Positions 42,582 to 50,917 of a stretch of 54,324 nt of DNA are shown piece by piece. The first letter of the stretch is position 1. Every line of letters starts with the position of its first letter. This DNA comes from Rossellomorea orangium (lineage in GTDB: Bacteria; Bacillota; Bacilli; Bacillales; Bacillaceae_B), in assembly GCF_019334305.1 (NCBI RefSeq), contig NZ_JAHWGH010000006.1:57116-111439 (forward strand), in the 5' to 3' direction. The notes beneath the pieces were generated by a model. That model saw only the letters and a list, made by a program, of their open reading frames with translations. It was not told the origin of the DNA and did not search any database. The position numbers were made by a program, and so were the translations under genes.

Positions 42582-44300
42582 ATGAAGGAATTGGGGTTTG
42601 TCGTAAAGTTGATGTTGAAGGAAAAGAAGGATATTGTGTATTCCGTCCTATTGGGTTTTCTGGCTGGACTTACCTCGGTTGGCCTGTTTGCTTCCAGCGG
42701 CTATTTAATCTCAAAAGCGGCTTTGGAGGTCCCTCTTTATGCGTTGACCGTGATGATTGCCCTTTTGAAACTGTTCGGTTTTACAAAGGCATTGAGCCGG
42801 TATGGGGAGCGCTATTTCTCCCATAGGGCTACGTTTACAATCCTGGCGAACTTGCGGGTATCCATTTATGAAAAAATAGAGCCGCTAACACCGGGGATAT
42901 TCTCTCGATATCGAAGCGGGGACTTACTTTCACGTATCGTAGGGGACGTAGAGAGCCTGCAGAATTTCTTTCTTCGCGTTTTTTACCCACCAATTATACT
43001 GGTGATGGTGTTCTTAAGTACTATATTTTTTACGATGTATTATTCTTTGTTCGTTGCAATGATCCTCCTCATGGGTCTATTATTGACAGGGCTGATTGTA
43101 CCATCCTTATTTGCATGGAAACAAAGAAGTATCAAAACAAACGTGCGTGAAAGCCGGGGGGAATTATCCACCGAAGTGACGGAATTCCTCCACGGTTTCA
43201 GGGACTTGAAGATATATCAGAGATTGGAGGGGAAGGAGAGAAATCTTGCCCGGGCCGCATCCACATATGTGAACGAGCAAGAACGGGAGAGCATTTTTTC
43301 TCTTTTTAGTCATTCAACCAACATCCTGATTTCCCTGTTCATATCATGGACGGTTCTGGCAATAGGGGCGTATTCCGTCGCCACGGATCAACTGGATGGG
43401 ATCTTCCTCGCAATGCTCGTCATGATTTCCTTGACTGTATTTGAAAATGCGACGCCAATGGCAATCCTCCCAACCCATTATGAAGATTCACGCCGAGCTC
43501 AAGGCCGGCTATCTGCCATTCATAATGGAGGAAAAATCAAGAGGGACGGACCTTCAACCGGTCGGCGACTTGAGGGGGTTCCTCCTTCTTTCAGCTTGAA
43601 GGATGTAAGCTTTACCTTTCATGGAGAGGGAAAAAAGGCATTGGATGGAGTGACTCTCGACCTGCCGGCAGGCTCGAAAACAGCGATTGTAGGACCTTCG
43701 GGATCAGGGAAGTCGACATTGCTTCAATTATTATTAAACTTTTACTCACCAGATCAAGGAGCGGTATTCGTAAATGATGTTTCCTTAAAAGATATAGATC
43801 AAGAGTCCTTGTGGGAACATACCAATGTGGTTCTTCAAGAAAACCATTTCTTCTACGGGACAGTGAAGGATAATCTTATGCTGGTGAGTGACGATCTGAC
43901 AGACGGCGAATTGGAATCGGTATTAGCTATCGTGAAACTGGATCATTTCTCATTAGAAGATGAAGTATTAGAAAAAGGGGAGAATCTATCCGGTGGAGAA
44001 AGACAGCGTCTCGCGATTGCCAGGGCCCTGCTGAAAGGGTCACCGATTTGGATGCTCGATGAGCCGACATCTTCCGTTGACCCGTTAATGGATAAAGAAC
44101 TCTTTCATCATCTACATGCAGTGGCGAAAGATGACACACTGATCCTCATTAGTCATAAGTTGACCGGCCTTGAAGAGATGGACCAGATCATCGTCATGGA
44201 TCATGGAAGCATTGTGGAGTATGGAAGCTATGAGGAGCTTATTAGGAAAAAAGGATACTTCTATGAGATGAAGCAGATTGAGCAAAGCGTACTGTTTTAG
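42582..44300 (+). CDS. cydC: Thiol-exporter ABC subunit CydC (second half)
   Basis: 572 residues, partner of CydD; start codon immediately follows the cydD stop. Family patterns: GLFASSGYLISKAALEVPLY, RYGERYFSHRATFTILANLR, SGDLLSRIVGDVESLQNFFL. ATPase: GPSGSGKSTLL, LSGGERQRLAIARALL, IWMLDEPTSSVD. A linker near residue 320 (KIKRDGPSTGRRLEGVPPS) contains the 12-mer in reverse orientation; most CydC proteins vary here. B. subtilis calls this gene cydD. Confidence 0.92.
   Translation: MKELGFVVKLMLKEKKDIVYSVLLGFLAGLTSVGLFASSGYLISKAALEVPLYALTVMIALLKLFGFTKALSRYGERYFSHRATFTILANLRVSIYEKIEPLTPGIFSRYRSGDLLSRIVGDVESLQNFFLRVFYPPIILVMVFLSTIFFTMYYSLFVAMILLMGLLLTGLIVPSLFAWKQRSIKTNVRESRGELSTEVTEFLHGFRDLKIYQRLEGKERNLARAASTYVNEQERESIFSLFSHSTNILISLFISWTVLAIGAYSVATDQLDGIFLAMLVMISLTVFENATPMAILPTHYEDSRRAQGRLSAIHNGGKIKRDGPSTGRRLEGVPPSFSLKDVSFTFHGEGKKALDGVTLDLPAGSKTAIVGPSGSGKSTLLQLLLNFYSPDQGAVFVNDVSLKDIDQESLWEHTNVVLQENHFFYGTVKDNLMLVSDDLTDGELESVLAIVKLDHFSLEDEVLEKGENLSGGERQRLAIARALLKGSPIWMLDEPTSSVDPLMDKELFHHLHAVAKDDTLILISHKLTGLEEMDQIIVMDHGSIVEYGSYEELIRKKGYFYEMKQIEQSVLF
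43541..43552 (-). repeat. Copy of the 12-mer (reverse orientation) within cydC linker
   Basis: gagggacggacc, in frame as RDGP at the junction between membrane and ATPase domains, a region tolerant of insertion. Confidence 0.85.
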
Positions 44301-44306
44301 CATATT

Positions 44307-44341
44307 GAAAAAGCCACACCCTGTACGGATGTGGCTTTTTC
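44307..44341. terminator. Bidirectional terminator between cydC and the nitroreductase gene
   Basis: gaaaaagccaca/tgtggctttttc perfect stem. Confidence 0.9.
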
Positions 44342-44353
44342 ATGTTCATGAGT

Positions 44354-44965
44354 TTATTCTGCCCAATCGATTAAATTACGTATATCTAAACGATCGGATT
44401 TACGCGCTTTTTGAAGAGGTTTTCCGATTGTAATCAACATGATTGGGATATAGCGGTCAGACACGCTGAATTCTGAAACGAGTGCTGCCGGATTGAAGCC
44501 GCCGATCGGGCAAGTGTCCCAACCTTTCGCTTTCGCTGCAAGCATGAATTGCATGGCTGCAAGGGAAGCATTACTGAATGCAGCATCCCGGGGATATTCT
44601 TCGCGGCTGTATGCCCCATCGATTTGTTTTTTCAAAACGTCTTTGATCTCGGCCGTCATTTCTCCTTTTTCAATGGCTGGATCAAAGACTGGGTCGATGT
44701 TTTTGTTGGCTTCCAGGTCACCCAGGATCGCCACAACTGCAGAAGCATCCTGTACCTGTTGCTGGTAATAAGCTATAGGAAGCAAGCGTTCCTGCACTTC
44801 TTTTTGATCAAATACAAGGAACTTCCACTGTTGAAGATTCCAGGCAGATGGAGCTTTCCCTGCGGTTTCGAGCAGGCTGACTAATTCCTCGCGTGGGATC
44901 TCCACCTGAGGGTCGTACACTTTCGTTGAGCGGCGTTCGTCGACGATTTGAAAGAAATTATCCAT
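44354..44965 (-). CDS. Nitroreductase family protein
   Basis: 203 residues, FMN-dependent. Motifs: ERRSTKVYDP, SLLETAGKAPSAWNLQQWKF, KKQIDGAYSREEYPRDAAFS and SNASLAAMQFMLAAKAKGWD followed by TCPIGGF. aaggaggcattacc precedes ATG. Divergent from the HxlR regulator gene, a common pairing in which the regulator controls the reductase in response to quinones or electrophiles. Confidence 0.9.
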   Translation of the reverse strand: MDNFFQIVDERRSTKVYDPQVEIPREELVSLLETAGKAPSAWNLQQWKFLVFDQKEVQERLLPIAYYQQQVQDASAVVAILGDLEANKNIDPVFDPAIEKGEMTAEIKDVLKKQIDGAYSREEYPRDAAFSNASLAAMQFMLAAKAKGWDTCPIGGFNPAALVSEFSVSDRYIPIMLITIGKPLQKARKSDRLDIRNLIDWAE

Positions 44966-45022
44966 GGTAATGCCTCCTTGATGTTTAAAAAAGTGTTATA
45001 ATATGGTATATATTTGTATGTT

Positions 45023-45039
45023 ACTTACTTTTTGTAAGT
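45023..45039. promoter_or_regulatory. Candidate HxlR operator in the divergent intergenic region
   Basis: ACTTAC-ttttt-GTAAGT dyad, between the nitroreductase and regulator genes. A TATAAT at 44997-45002 lies to its left. Autoregulation is typical for this arrangement. Confidence 0.5.
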
Positions 45040-45114
45040 GGGTGGGCAATATGAACAATATAACCGACGATGCTTGTTGCGTCAAGGGAAAAAGATGTAG
45101 GATGTGTGAACGAA

Positions 45115-45423
45115 ATGGAAACGAAATTATGTCCGAAATATGCCAATGCCTTTGAGTTACTGGGTAAGCGGTGGATCGGGATGATCATAAAGGTATTATT
45201 TGACGGAACCTGCCGTTTTAAAGATATAAATGAAAGAATACCAAATATCAGTCAAAAGGTATTGACGGACAGATTGAAGGAATTGGAAGATCGTGGAATC
45301 ATTTGCCGTGAGGTGATTGATGAAAAGCCTGTGAAAGTCCTATACAGTTTGACCAATAAAGGAAAAGAGTTGGAACCTGTCATGGATGCGGTCCAGGTTT
45401 GGGCAGTGAAATGGATAAAATAA
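45115..45423 (+). CDS. HxlR-family transcriptional regulator
   Basis: 102 residues, winged helix: CPKYANAFELLGKRWIGMII, FKDINERIPNISQKVLTDRL, KELEDRGIICREV and VLYSLTNKGKELEPV. The conserved Cys6 is the redox/electrophile sensor in YodB-type members. Start uncertain: ATG 45115 matches the family; GTG 45106 and ATG 45070 are in frame. A different frame starting at ATG 45051 has a much better ribosome site (see findings). Confidence 0.87.
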   Translation: METKLCPKYANAFELLGKRWIGMIIKVLFDGTCRFKDINERIPNISQKVLTDRLKELEDRGIICREVIDEKPVKVLYSLTNKGKELEPVMDAVQVWAVKWIK

Positions 45424-45425
45424 AA

Positions 45426-45448
45426 GCCTGCTTCACATGAAAGCAGGC
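45426..45448 (-). terminator. Terminator of the 46-residue gene
   Basis: gcctgctt/aagcaggc stem; on the minus strand it is followed by ttttatttta. Confidence 0.7.
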
Positions 45449-45456
45449 AACCAGAG

Positions 45457-45597
45457 TTAGTTCAGGGTCTTATTGTATATATTTTCTAGTGGATCCTCCT
45501 GATCTTGGGGAGTATAGAAATGGATGGGCTTTAATGCAGCGTAACTTCCTCCTATGATAATGATACAAAGCAGGGGTAGATACAGAAAACCGAGCAT
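45457..45597 (-). CDS. 46-residue membrane peptide gene
   Basis: Small gene with aaggagg 8 nt before ATG and its own terminator. The product starts MLGFLYLPLLCIIIIGGSYA (one membrane helix) followed by a polar tail (PIHFYTPQDQEDPLENIYNK). Divergent from the LacI regulator. No family recognised. The strong ribosome site and matching terminator make it more convincing than a chance frame. Confidence 0.6.
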   Translation of the reverse strand: MLGFLYLPLLCIIIIGGSYAALKPIHFYTPQDQEDPLENIYNKTLN

Positions 45598-45671
45598 GAG
45601 AATAGCCTCCTTGTCATGTTTTAGGGTCTTAATGTAGTAATCGATCCCTTTACATGTTTAACTCTAAAGTG

Positions 45672-45685
45672 TGAAACGCGTTTCA
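45672..45685. promoter_or_regulatory. Palindromic LacI-family operator upstream of the regulator gene
   Basis: TGAAACGCGTTTCA, a perfect 14-bp palindrome with central CG, 55 bp before the start codon. Fits autoregulation by the LacI-family protein; CcpA binding is also possible. Confidence 0.7.
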
Positions 45686-45739
45686 GAGCAAGCGTCTTTA
45701 CATATTTATTTTCACATATTGCCAGTTAGGGGAATGTAT

Positions 45740-46702
45740 ATGACAAATATCAGGAGTATCGCGAAGCTTGCAGGGGTTTCTGTTTCGACGGTATCCAGGG
45801 TCTTAAATGATCATCCGTATGTGAAAGAAGAGAAACGACGGAAGGTGCTTGATGCTGTCGAGAGGTTGAATTATATAAAAAACGCCAATGCCGTTCATTT
45901 ATCAAAAGGGAAAACCTATAGTATAGGAGTGATTTTACCTTATTTGAATCTTCCTTACTTCGGAGAGATTCTCCAGGGCATCGCGGGGGAAGCGTTAAAA
46001 CACGGGTATCATCTTCAACTCTTCCAGACGAACTATGACAGAGGAGCAGAACTAGATGCCTTTCATCGCTTGCAGATGAAGGAAGTGGATGGATTGATCC
46101 TCACTTCACGCTCCAATTCACTCGAAGTTTTGGCGCCGTTCATCGGCCCCAACGTCGTTCTCTGTGAAAATGTATCAGAGGCAAAGTATAAAAAAGTGTT
46201 CATCAATCACTATCAGGGAATCAGAAGCGGCGTAGAATACCTCCACTCAAAGGGGCATTCACGGATCGGGCTGTGCCTGCACCGTACGTTTGGAACGAAT
46301 AGTGAGGAGCGGATCAGAGGTTTCTACGACAGCTCGGAAGCCGCCGCTATCCATCCGGTCTGTGAGGACTGGATCTTCAACGACTGCTATGATCTTCAAG
46401 ATGGTAGGGATGTATTGGATGCCTGGGAACGTCTGGGGGATAGACCTACTGCCCTGATTGTAACGAGCGATCAAGTATCCGCAGGCATGGTGGCTGAGGC
46501 GGGGAAAAAGTCCATCAGGATACCGAAGGATCTGGCCATCCTCAGCTTTGATAACCACCCTCTTGCAGATGCCCTCGGTATCACCTCCTTTGAAGTACCG
46601 ATAAGGAAATTGGGGGAAGAGGCATTTAAACTTTTCCTGCAGGAAGAACATCCTGATCCGGTAATACTTGACACAAAGTTATTTGAAAGGGGAACCGTAT
46701 AA
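45740..46702 (+). CDS. LacI-family transcriptional regulator
   Basis: 320 residues. N-terminal helix-turn-helix (IRSIAKLAGVSVSTVSRVLN), hinge ERLNYIKNANAVHLSKGKT, then a periplasmic-binding-protein-like effector domain (VILPYLNLPYFGEILQGIAG, SHSRIGL-type GHSRIGLCLHRT, ALIVTSDQVSAGMV, DLAILSFDNHPLADALGIT). ATG 45740 follows aggggaatgtat. Target unknown. A perfect operator lies just upstream. Confidence 0.92.
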   Translation: MTNIRSIAKLAGVSVSTVSRVLNDHPYVKEEKRRKVLDAVERLNYIKNANAVHLSKGKTYSIGVILPYLNLPYFGEILQGIAGEALKHGYHLQLFQTNYDRGAELDAFHRLQMKEVDGLILTSRSNSLEVLAPFIGPNVVLCENVSEAKYKKVFINHYQGIRSGVEYLHSKGHSRIGLCLHRTFGTNSEERIRGFYDSSEAAAIHPVCEDWIFNDCYDLQDGRDVLDAWERLGDRPTALIVTSDQVSAGMVAEAGKKSIRIPKDLAILSFDNHPLADALGITSFEVPIRKLGEEAFKLFLQEEHPDPVILDTKLFERGTV

Positions 46703-46734
46703 CTGTCACCCATCATGAGAGGAGGCAAATATAA

Positions 46735-46830
46735 ATGTCAGCGGAAAAGGAAGAAAAAAAACTCGTCATTCTAATGGGAGTCGTCGCATTCATTATGTTG
46801 GCCGTCATAGTAGGAAAATATCTTCTATAA
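46735..46830 (+). CDS. 31-residue membrane peptide gene
   Basis: gaggaggcaaatataa precedes ATG. The product starts MSAEKEEKKLVILMGVVAFI with a charged head then one membrane helix ending GKYLL. It starts 32 nt after the LacI gene and 78 nt before mscL. No family recognised. Ribosome site quality and plausible topology support it. Confidence 0.6.
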   Translation: MSAEKEEKKLVILMGVVAFIMLAVIVGKYLL

Positions 46831-46908
46831 AGAATTATATTCCTGTCTTCATATCTCGCTTTTCCTTCCCATATGTTAAGAGTAATGAAGCGGTAGGTGA
46901 ACTTAATT

Positions 46909-47373
46909 ATGTGGGCAGAGTTCAAGCAGTTCATTTCAAGGGGGAATGTGTTTGATTTAGCAGTAGCAGTCATCATTGGATCCGCATTCGGTCAAATTGT
47001 GGAGTCTCTTGTCCATGACATGATGATGCCTGCAATAGGGATCTTCTTTGGCGGAATTAATTTTGAAGGGTTGCATCTTCGAATAGGGGCAGAGGTGATT
47101 GAATTGGGGAAATTCCTGGGCTCATTGGTGGATTTTCTTCTTATATCCATGTGTGTGTTTTTAATGATCAAAGTGGTCAACCGGCTAAAAGGCGGAGATC
47201 AGCCTTATAAGGTGAAACAAACGACCAATCTCGAAGTCCTTCAGGAAATCAGAGACATCCTAAAGGACGATCAACGGAGTGCCAAGATAGAGAAGCCGTC
47301 AATGGCCCGAGAACTGTTAACAAAAAGCGGGATGAAGATCCAAATGAGGAGAACGGACCGGAAGTCGAAGTGA
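46909..47373 (+). CDS. mscL: Large-conductance mechanosensitive channel MscL
   Basis: 154 residues, two membrane helices: EFKQFISRGNVFDLAVAVII with GSAFGQIVESLV, then FLGSLVDFLLISMCVFLMIK. Opens on hypoosmotic shock. The C-terminal tail is longer than usual (about 25 extra basic residues, RRTDRKSK at the end). ATG 46909 follows ggtaggtg. Confidence 0.92.
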   Translation: MWAEFKQFISRGNVFDLAVAVIIGSAFGQIVESLVHDMMMPAIGIFFGGINFEGLHLRIGAEVIELGKFLGSLVDFLLISMCVFLMIKVVNRLKGGDQPYKVKQTTNLEVLQEIRDILKDDQRSAKIEKPSMARELLTKSGMKIQMRRTDRKSK

Positions 47374-47392
47374 ATTCCTGATCATTGACCTA

Positions 47393-47415
47393 AATCCTAC
47401 TTTTATAGTAGGATT
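47393..47415 (+). terminator. Possible terminator after mscL
   Basis: aatcctac/gtaggatt stem, loop ttttata, only a weak T-run. Confidence 0.4.
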
Positions 47416-47469
47416 ACTTTGTGTTGTAAGACTTTTTAAAAAATCCTACGAACAAATGGGGTAATGATC

Positions 47470-48402
47470 GTGAAAAAAATTCATATCATACATGAAAATA
47501 GCGAATGGACCAATCATTTAACGAAACGTCTTGAGGAGCTTCAGCTGGATTATGAAGAATGGTTTTTGGACCAGGGACTTGTGGATCTATCGAAAGAGCC
47601 GCCTGAAGGTGTATTTTATAACAGGATCAGTGCATCGTCCCATACACGGAATCATCGTTTTGCACCAGAGTTGACCGAGAGCGTTCTTGCCTGGTTAGAG
47701 AGATATGGGAAAAAGGTACTGAACGGAAACCGAGCCCTCCGATTGGAAGTAAGTAAAGTGAATCAGTATATGGCTCTGAATGCCGCAGGAATTAAGACGC
47801 CTGAGACCTTTGCCGCTGTCGGAAAAGAGCAAATAATAGAAGCGGCAGAAAATCTCAATAAACCCTCTTTCATCACCAAGCATAATCGTGCTGGAAAAGG
47901 ACTGGGTGTCCAACTGTTTCATTCGGTCGACGCTTTGAAAAACTACGTATACAGTGATTCGTTTGAAGAACCGTTGGATGGGACGACGCTCATCCAGGAG
48001 TATATTGAAGCTCCAGATGCTTCCATTACACGCTGTGAATTTATCGGAGGGAAGTTCATGTATGCTGTAAAGGTGGACACATCAAAGGGATTTGAACTAT
48101 GTCCTGCTGATGTCTGCCAGGTAGATGATTTATTCTGTCCTGCAGGAGAGCAGGAAGAAAAGCCTAAATTCGAAATCCGGGAAAACTTTACCCATGACAT
48201 CCTTTCATCTTACGAAACATTTTTATTAGAGAACAGGATCGATATAGCAGGGATCGAATTCATACAAGACAAAGAAGGAACGATCTATACGTATGATGTG
48301 AACACCAATACGAATTACAATAAAGATGCCGAAGCGAAGTACGGGCAATACGGTATGTTGGAGTTGGCGAAGTACCTTGGTGAACAATTGAAGACTGTGT
48401 AA
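47470..48402 (+). CDS. ATP-grasp (RimK-like) ligase
   Basis: 310 residues: N-terminal pre-ATP-grasp domain, then the ATP-grasp core with PSFITKHNRAGKGLGVQLF, DGTTLIQEYIEAPDASITRC and the metal-binding IAGIEFIQDKEGTIYTYDVN followed by TNTNYN. Relatives ligate amino acids or peptides; specific substrate unknown. GTG 47470 lies 8 nt after gggg; ATG 47464 is an alternative but only 2 nt from it. Confidence 0.88.
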   Translation: MKKIHIIHENSEWTNHLTKRLEELQLDYEEWFLDQGLVDLSKEPPEGVFYNRISASSHTRNHRFAPELTESVLAWLERYGKKVLNGNRALRLEVSKVNQYMALNAAGIKTPETFAAVGKEQIIEAAENLNKPSFITKHNRAGKGLGVQLFHSVDALKNYVYSDSFEEPLDGTTLIQEYIEAPDASITRCEFIGGKFMYAVKVDTSKGFELCPADVCQVDDLFCPAGEQEEKPKFEIRENFTHDILSSYETFLLENRIDIAGIEFIQDKEGTIYTYDVNTNTNYNKDAEAKYGQYGMLELAKYLGEQLKTV

Positions 48403-48410
48403 GTCAGATG

Positions 48411-48440
48411 ACTCTCCTGTTCTTTTCAGGGGAGTTCTCT
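48411..48440 (+). terminator. Candidate terminator after the ATP-grasp gene
   Basis: actctcctg/caggggagt stem with one G-T pair, followed by tctctt. Confidence 0.45.
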
Positions 48441-48539
48441 TATGAAATGCAGGATAAATAGAAAAGCGTAACGAATATGTTTGCAGTATGGTAGAATTTT
48501 ATAAAGAATACTATTTCTGTGAAAGGTCAAAGGGTAAGG

Positions 48540-49808
48540 ATGATTATTTTTAATCAGGATGTTATTAATAATTTCTTTTATATCATTTTAAGTATATTTT
48601 TAGTTTTTTTCCTTATTGAAAAAAAAATGATACATGGTTGGTATACAAGGTTAGCAACCCTTGTTTCTTTTAGTATTGCCATTATCCTGTGCATGCTTTC
48701 TCCCATATACCATAATCAATACTGTGTCCATGATCTGAGGATGATCCCGTTTGTTCTTGGCATATTGTATGGGGGCCCTTATACTGGTCTTGCGCTGCTG
48801 GCGGTTTTACTTGTATCGAGGACCATGATGTATAGTTGGAGTATCGTTGCATTTGTGATTTATGTGGTCATCTTCTTGATGACGGTCTTCGGGATGAAAT
48901 GGTTCAAATTCGACCGGTTATCCAGTCGCAAAAAAATCATATTCTCAGTGTTTCTCTTTACCATCCATTCCATCGTTGCTGCCCTGATTGCAAAGGCGAT
49001 GACGGTATTTGTAATCGATGAAAGTTACTTAATCAATTTCATTCTGCTTCCTTCGTTGGGAATGCTGATCCTGACATACATATGTGAGACGCTGCTAAAA
49101 CAGATCCAAATCAAACAAGCACTAGTCAAAATAGAAAAGATGGAAGTACTGGCTCAGCTCGCTGCCAGTATCTCTCATGAGGTGAAAAATCCCTTGACCG
49201 TGATCAAAGGATTCCTGAGACTTCTCCATCAGGAAAATCTACCAATAGGAAAAAAAGAACAGTATTTAACCATTGCATCATCCGAACTGAACAGGGCAGA
49301 AGACATCATCAATGATTATCTTACATTTGCCAGGCCCGACCCGGAACAAGTGGAGGACATCTCCATTGCCGAACAGTTGCATAAGCTTGCTGATATGGTC
49401 GAGCCATTGAGTAATCAACAATCTGTGCTTGTGCACAAAGATATTCAGGAGGCCATGATTGTCGGCAATACCCGCAACTTTCAACAGGCATTTCTCAATA
49501 TCATCAAAAACGCGATTGAATCCATGCCTAAAGGAGGCACCCTTACGATCCATTCAATGGTTCAAAAAGGGGGCGTGACCATTACGATCACCGACACAGG
49601 AACCGGCATGACGCCATTGCAACAAGCGAGACTCGGCGAACCTTATTTCTCAACGAAAGAAAAAGGAACGGGCCTTGGACTGATGGTGTCTTACCGGATC
49701 ATTGAAGCGATGAGGGGCGTTATTACGGTTGAGAGTCGAGTTGGTAAGGGGACAAGCTTTCAAATAATATTTCCGATGGATCAAAGGAAGAATCCTTCAT
49801 TTATTTAG
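48540..49808 (+). CDS. Sporulation-type sensor histidine kinase (KinB-like)
   Basis: 422 residues. Five or six membrane segments in 1-195 of the 5TMR-LYT sensor type, then the dimerisation box SISHEVKNPLTVIKGFLRLL and HATPase with NIIKNAIESMPKGG, TDTGTGM and KGTGLGLMVSYRIIEAM. No response regulator nearby, as for phosphorelay kinases feeding Spo0F. ATG 48540 follows aaagggtaagg. Role in sporulation is inferred from architecture. Confidence 0.87.
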   Translation: MIIFNQDVINNFFYIILSIFLVFFLIEKKMIHGWYTRLATLVSFSIAIILCMLSPIYHNQYCVHDLRMIPFVLGILYGGPYTGLALLAVLLVSRTMMYSWSIVAFVIYVVIFLMTVFGMKWFKFDRLSSRKKIIFSVFLFTIHSIVAALIAKAMTVFVIDESYLINFILLPSLGMLILTYICETLLKQIQIKQALVKIEKMEVLAQLAASISHEVKNPLTVIKGFLRLLHQENLPIGKKEQYLTIASSELNRAEDIINDYLTFARPDPEQVEDISIAEQLHKLADMVEPLSNQQSVLVHKDIQEAMIVGNTRNFQQAFLNIIKNAIESMPKGGTLTIHSMVQKGGVTITITDTGTGMTPLQQARLGEPYFSTKEKGTGLGLMVSYRIIEAMRGVITVESRVGKGTSFQIIFPMDQRKNPSFI

Positions 49809-49898
49809 TAAGGGGGTTCCGTTCAGGGAGGGAACAGCTTCAATCCCACCAAATTCAACAGCAGAAATAGCCGTGTGAATAACACGATATTTAACAGT

Positions 49899-49930
49899 AC
49901 AAACCCAGAGCTACTAACTCTGGGTTTTGT
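49899..49930. terminator. Bidirectional terminator between the kinase and nucleosidase genes
   Basis: aaacccagag/ctctgggttt stem with T-tract on the right and A-tract to the left. Confidence 0.8.
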
Positions 49931-49932
49931 AT

Positions 49933-50604
49933 TTAAATAAACCTTTTTAAATATTCGTCAAATATTTTATTCATCACCTTGGGTGTGTTCTCTAAATAAA
50001 CATTTATTTGTTCCATGTTTGATTCAAATTTATCAGCGTTTCTTTCATCTGTTGGAAAATCGGATATTCCTTTGATAATAATGCATTCAACATCATTCTT
50101 CTTACAGATGTAAGCAATGGCACCCGCTTCGGTATCGGCTATGGTTATGTCGTTTTCTTTCAGTTCTAAATAGTCCTGCCACATCACTACTGCTCTATCG
50201 GCGGTGCCGATCGTACCGGTGTGAAAATCATTTCCATATTTTGATAGATTTATATCGACTATGAATGATTGTTTAATAAGGGGCTCTACTTCTTTTACTG
50301 TGCAATCATATTGAACGGCTTTAATGGGTACAAAAATATCAAGATTACTGAACCTTTCATCTATTCCTGCACATGTTCCGGCAACGATTACTTTCGTTAA
50401 ATGAAATTTCGAAATCATATACTGATTACCGCCAACACCATTTACTTTTCTTACACCGGTACTATAAAATACAAGTTCGGTATCATCAATGGTTGTGATG
50501 AAATACTCGCCATAAGGATAACCGACACGTTCATTATCTTTTATTCCGAAATATGCTAATGTCGCTTCATATTCCCACTTCGTTGCTACACTGATACCTA
50601 TCAT
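49933..50604 (-). CDS. MTA/SAH nucleosidase-like phosphorylase-family protein
   Basis: 223 residues, PNP/UDP superfamily. Features: IGISVATKWEYEATL at the start, VIVAGTCAGIDE, TEAGAIAYICKKNDVECIII and GISDFPTDE carrying the Asp that activates the base. Lower GC and less conserved than a housekeeping MtnN, so probably an accessory nucleosidase. No clear ribosome site; start by frame. Monocistronic. Confidence 0.75.
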   Translation of the reverse strand: MIGISVATKWEYEATLAYFGIKDNERVGYPYGEYFITTIDDTELVFYSTGVRKVNGVGGNQYMISKFHLTKVIVAGTCAGIDERFSNLDIFVPIKAVQYDCTVKEVEPLIKQSFIVDINLSKYGNDFHTGTIGTADRAVVMWQDYLELKENDITIADTEAGAIAYICKKNDVECIIIKGISDFPTDERNADKFESNMEQINVYLENTPKVMNKIFDEYLKRFI

Positions 50605-50917
50605 CGACTTACCACCCTACAAATATTAAATTCTTCTTTACTCTGGTCATCAACCATTCGTTATGAATATATCAACATCCATTATTTACAATTTTATCAC
50701 ACTTACAAGAGGCTCAATGATCATATTTCGAATTATGTATTGAATCCTCTTGAATTATCTGATAATATAAATTTCTGCTCCCAAACGCCTACATAATTTT
50801 TACAGATTTCGATATGTCTATTTTATCTTGTTCATCCACCTGAGCCTCGTTACCTTAGTGGAAATGACAGGACGTTTTTTTCTCCATTGCGGCTAAAACA
50901 TTTGGAAGGAGAAATGT
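50605..50917. other. Intergenic region before the HelD-like gene
   Basis: A/T-rich. No convincing promoter, hairpin or small gene. ATG 50663 opens a short frame without a ribosome site. Confidence 0.4.

Noticed and set aside
50663..50743. Short frame in the gap before the HelD-like gene
   Set aside because: No ribosome site and no plausible product.
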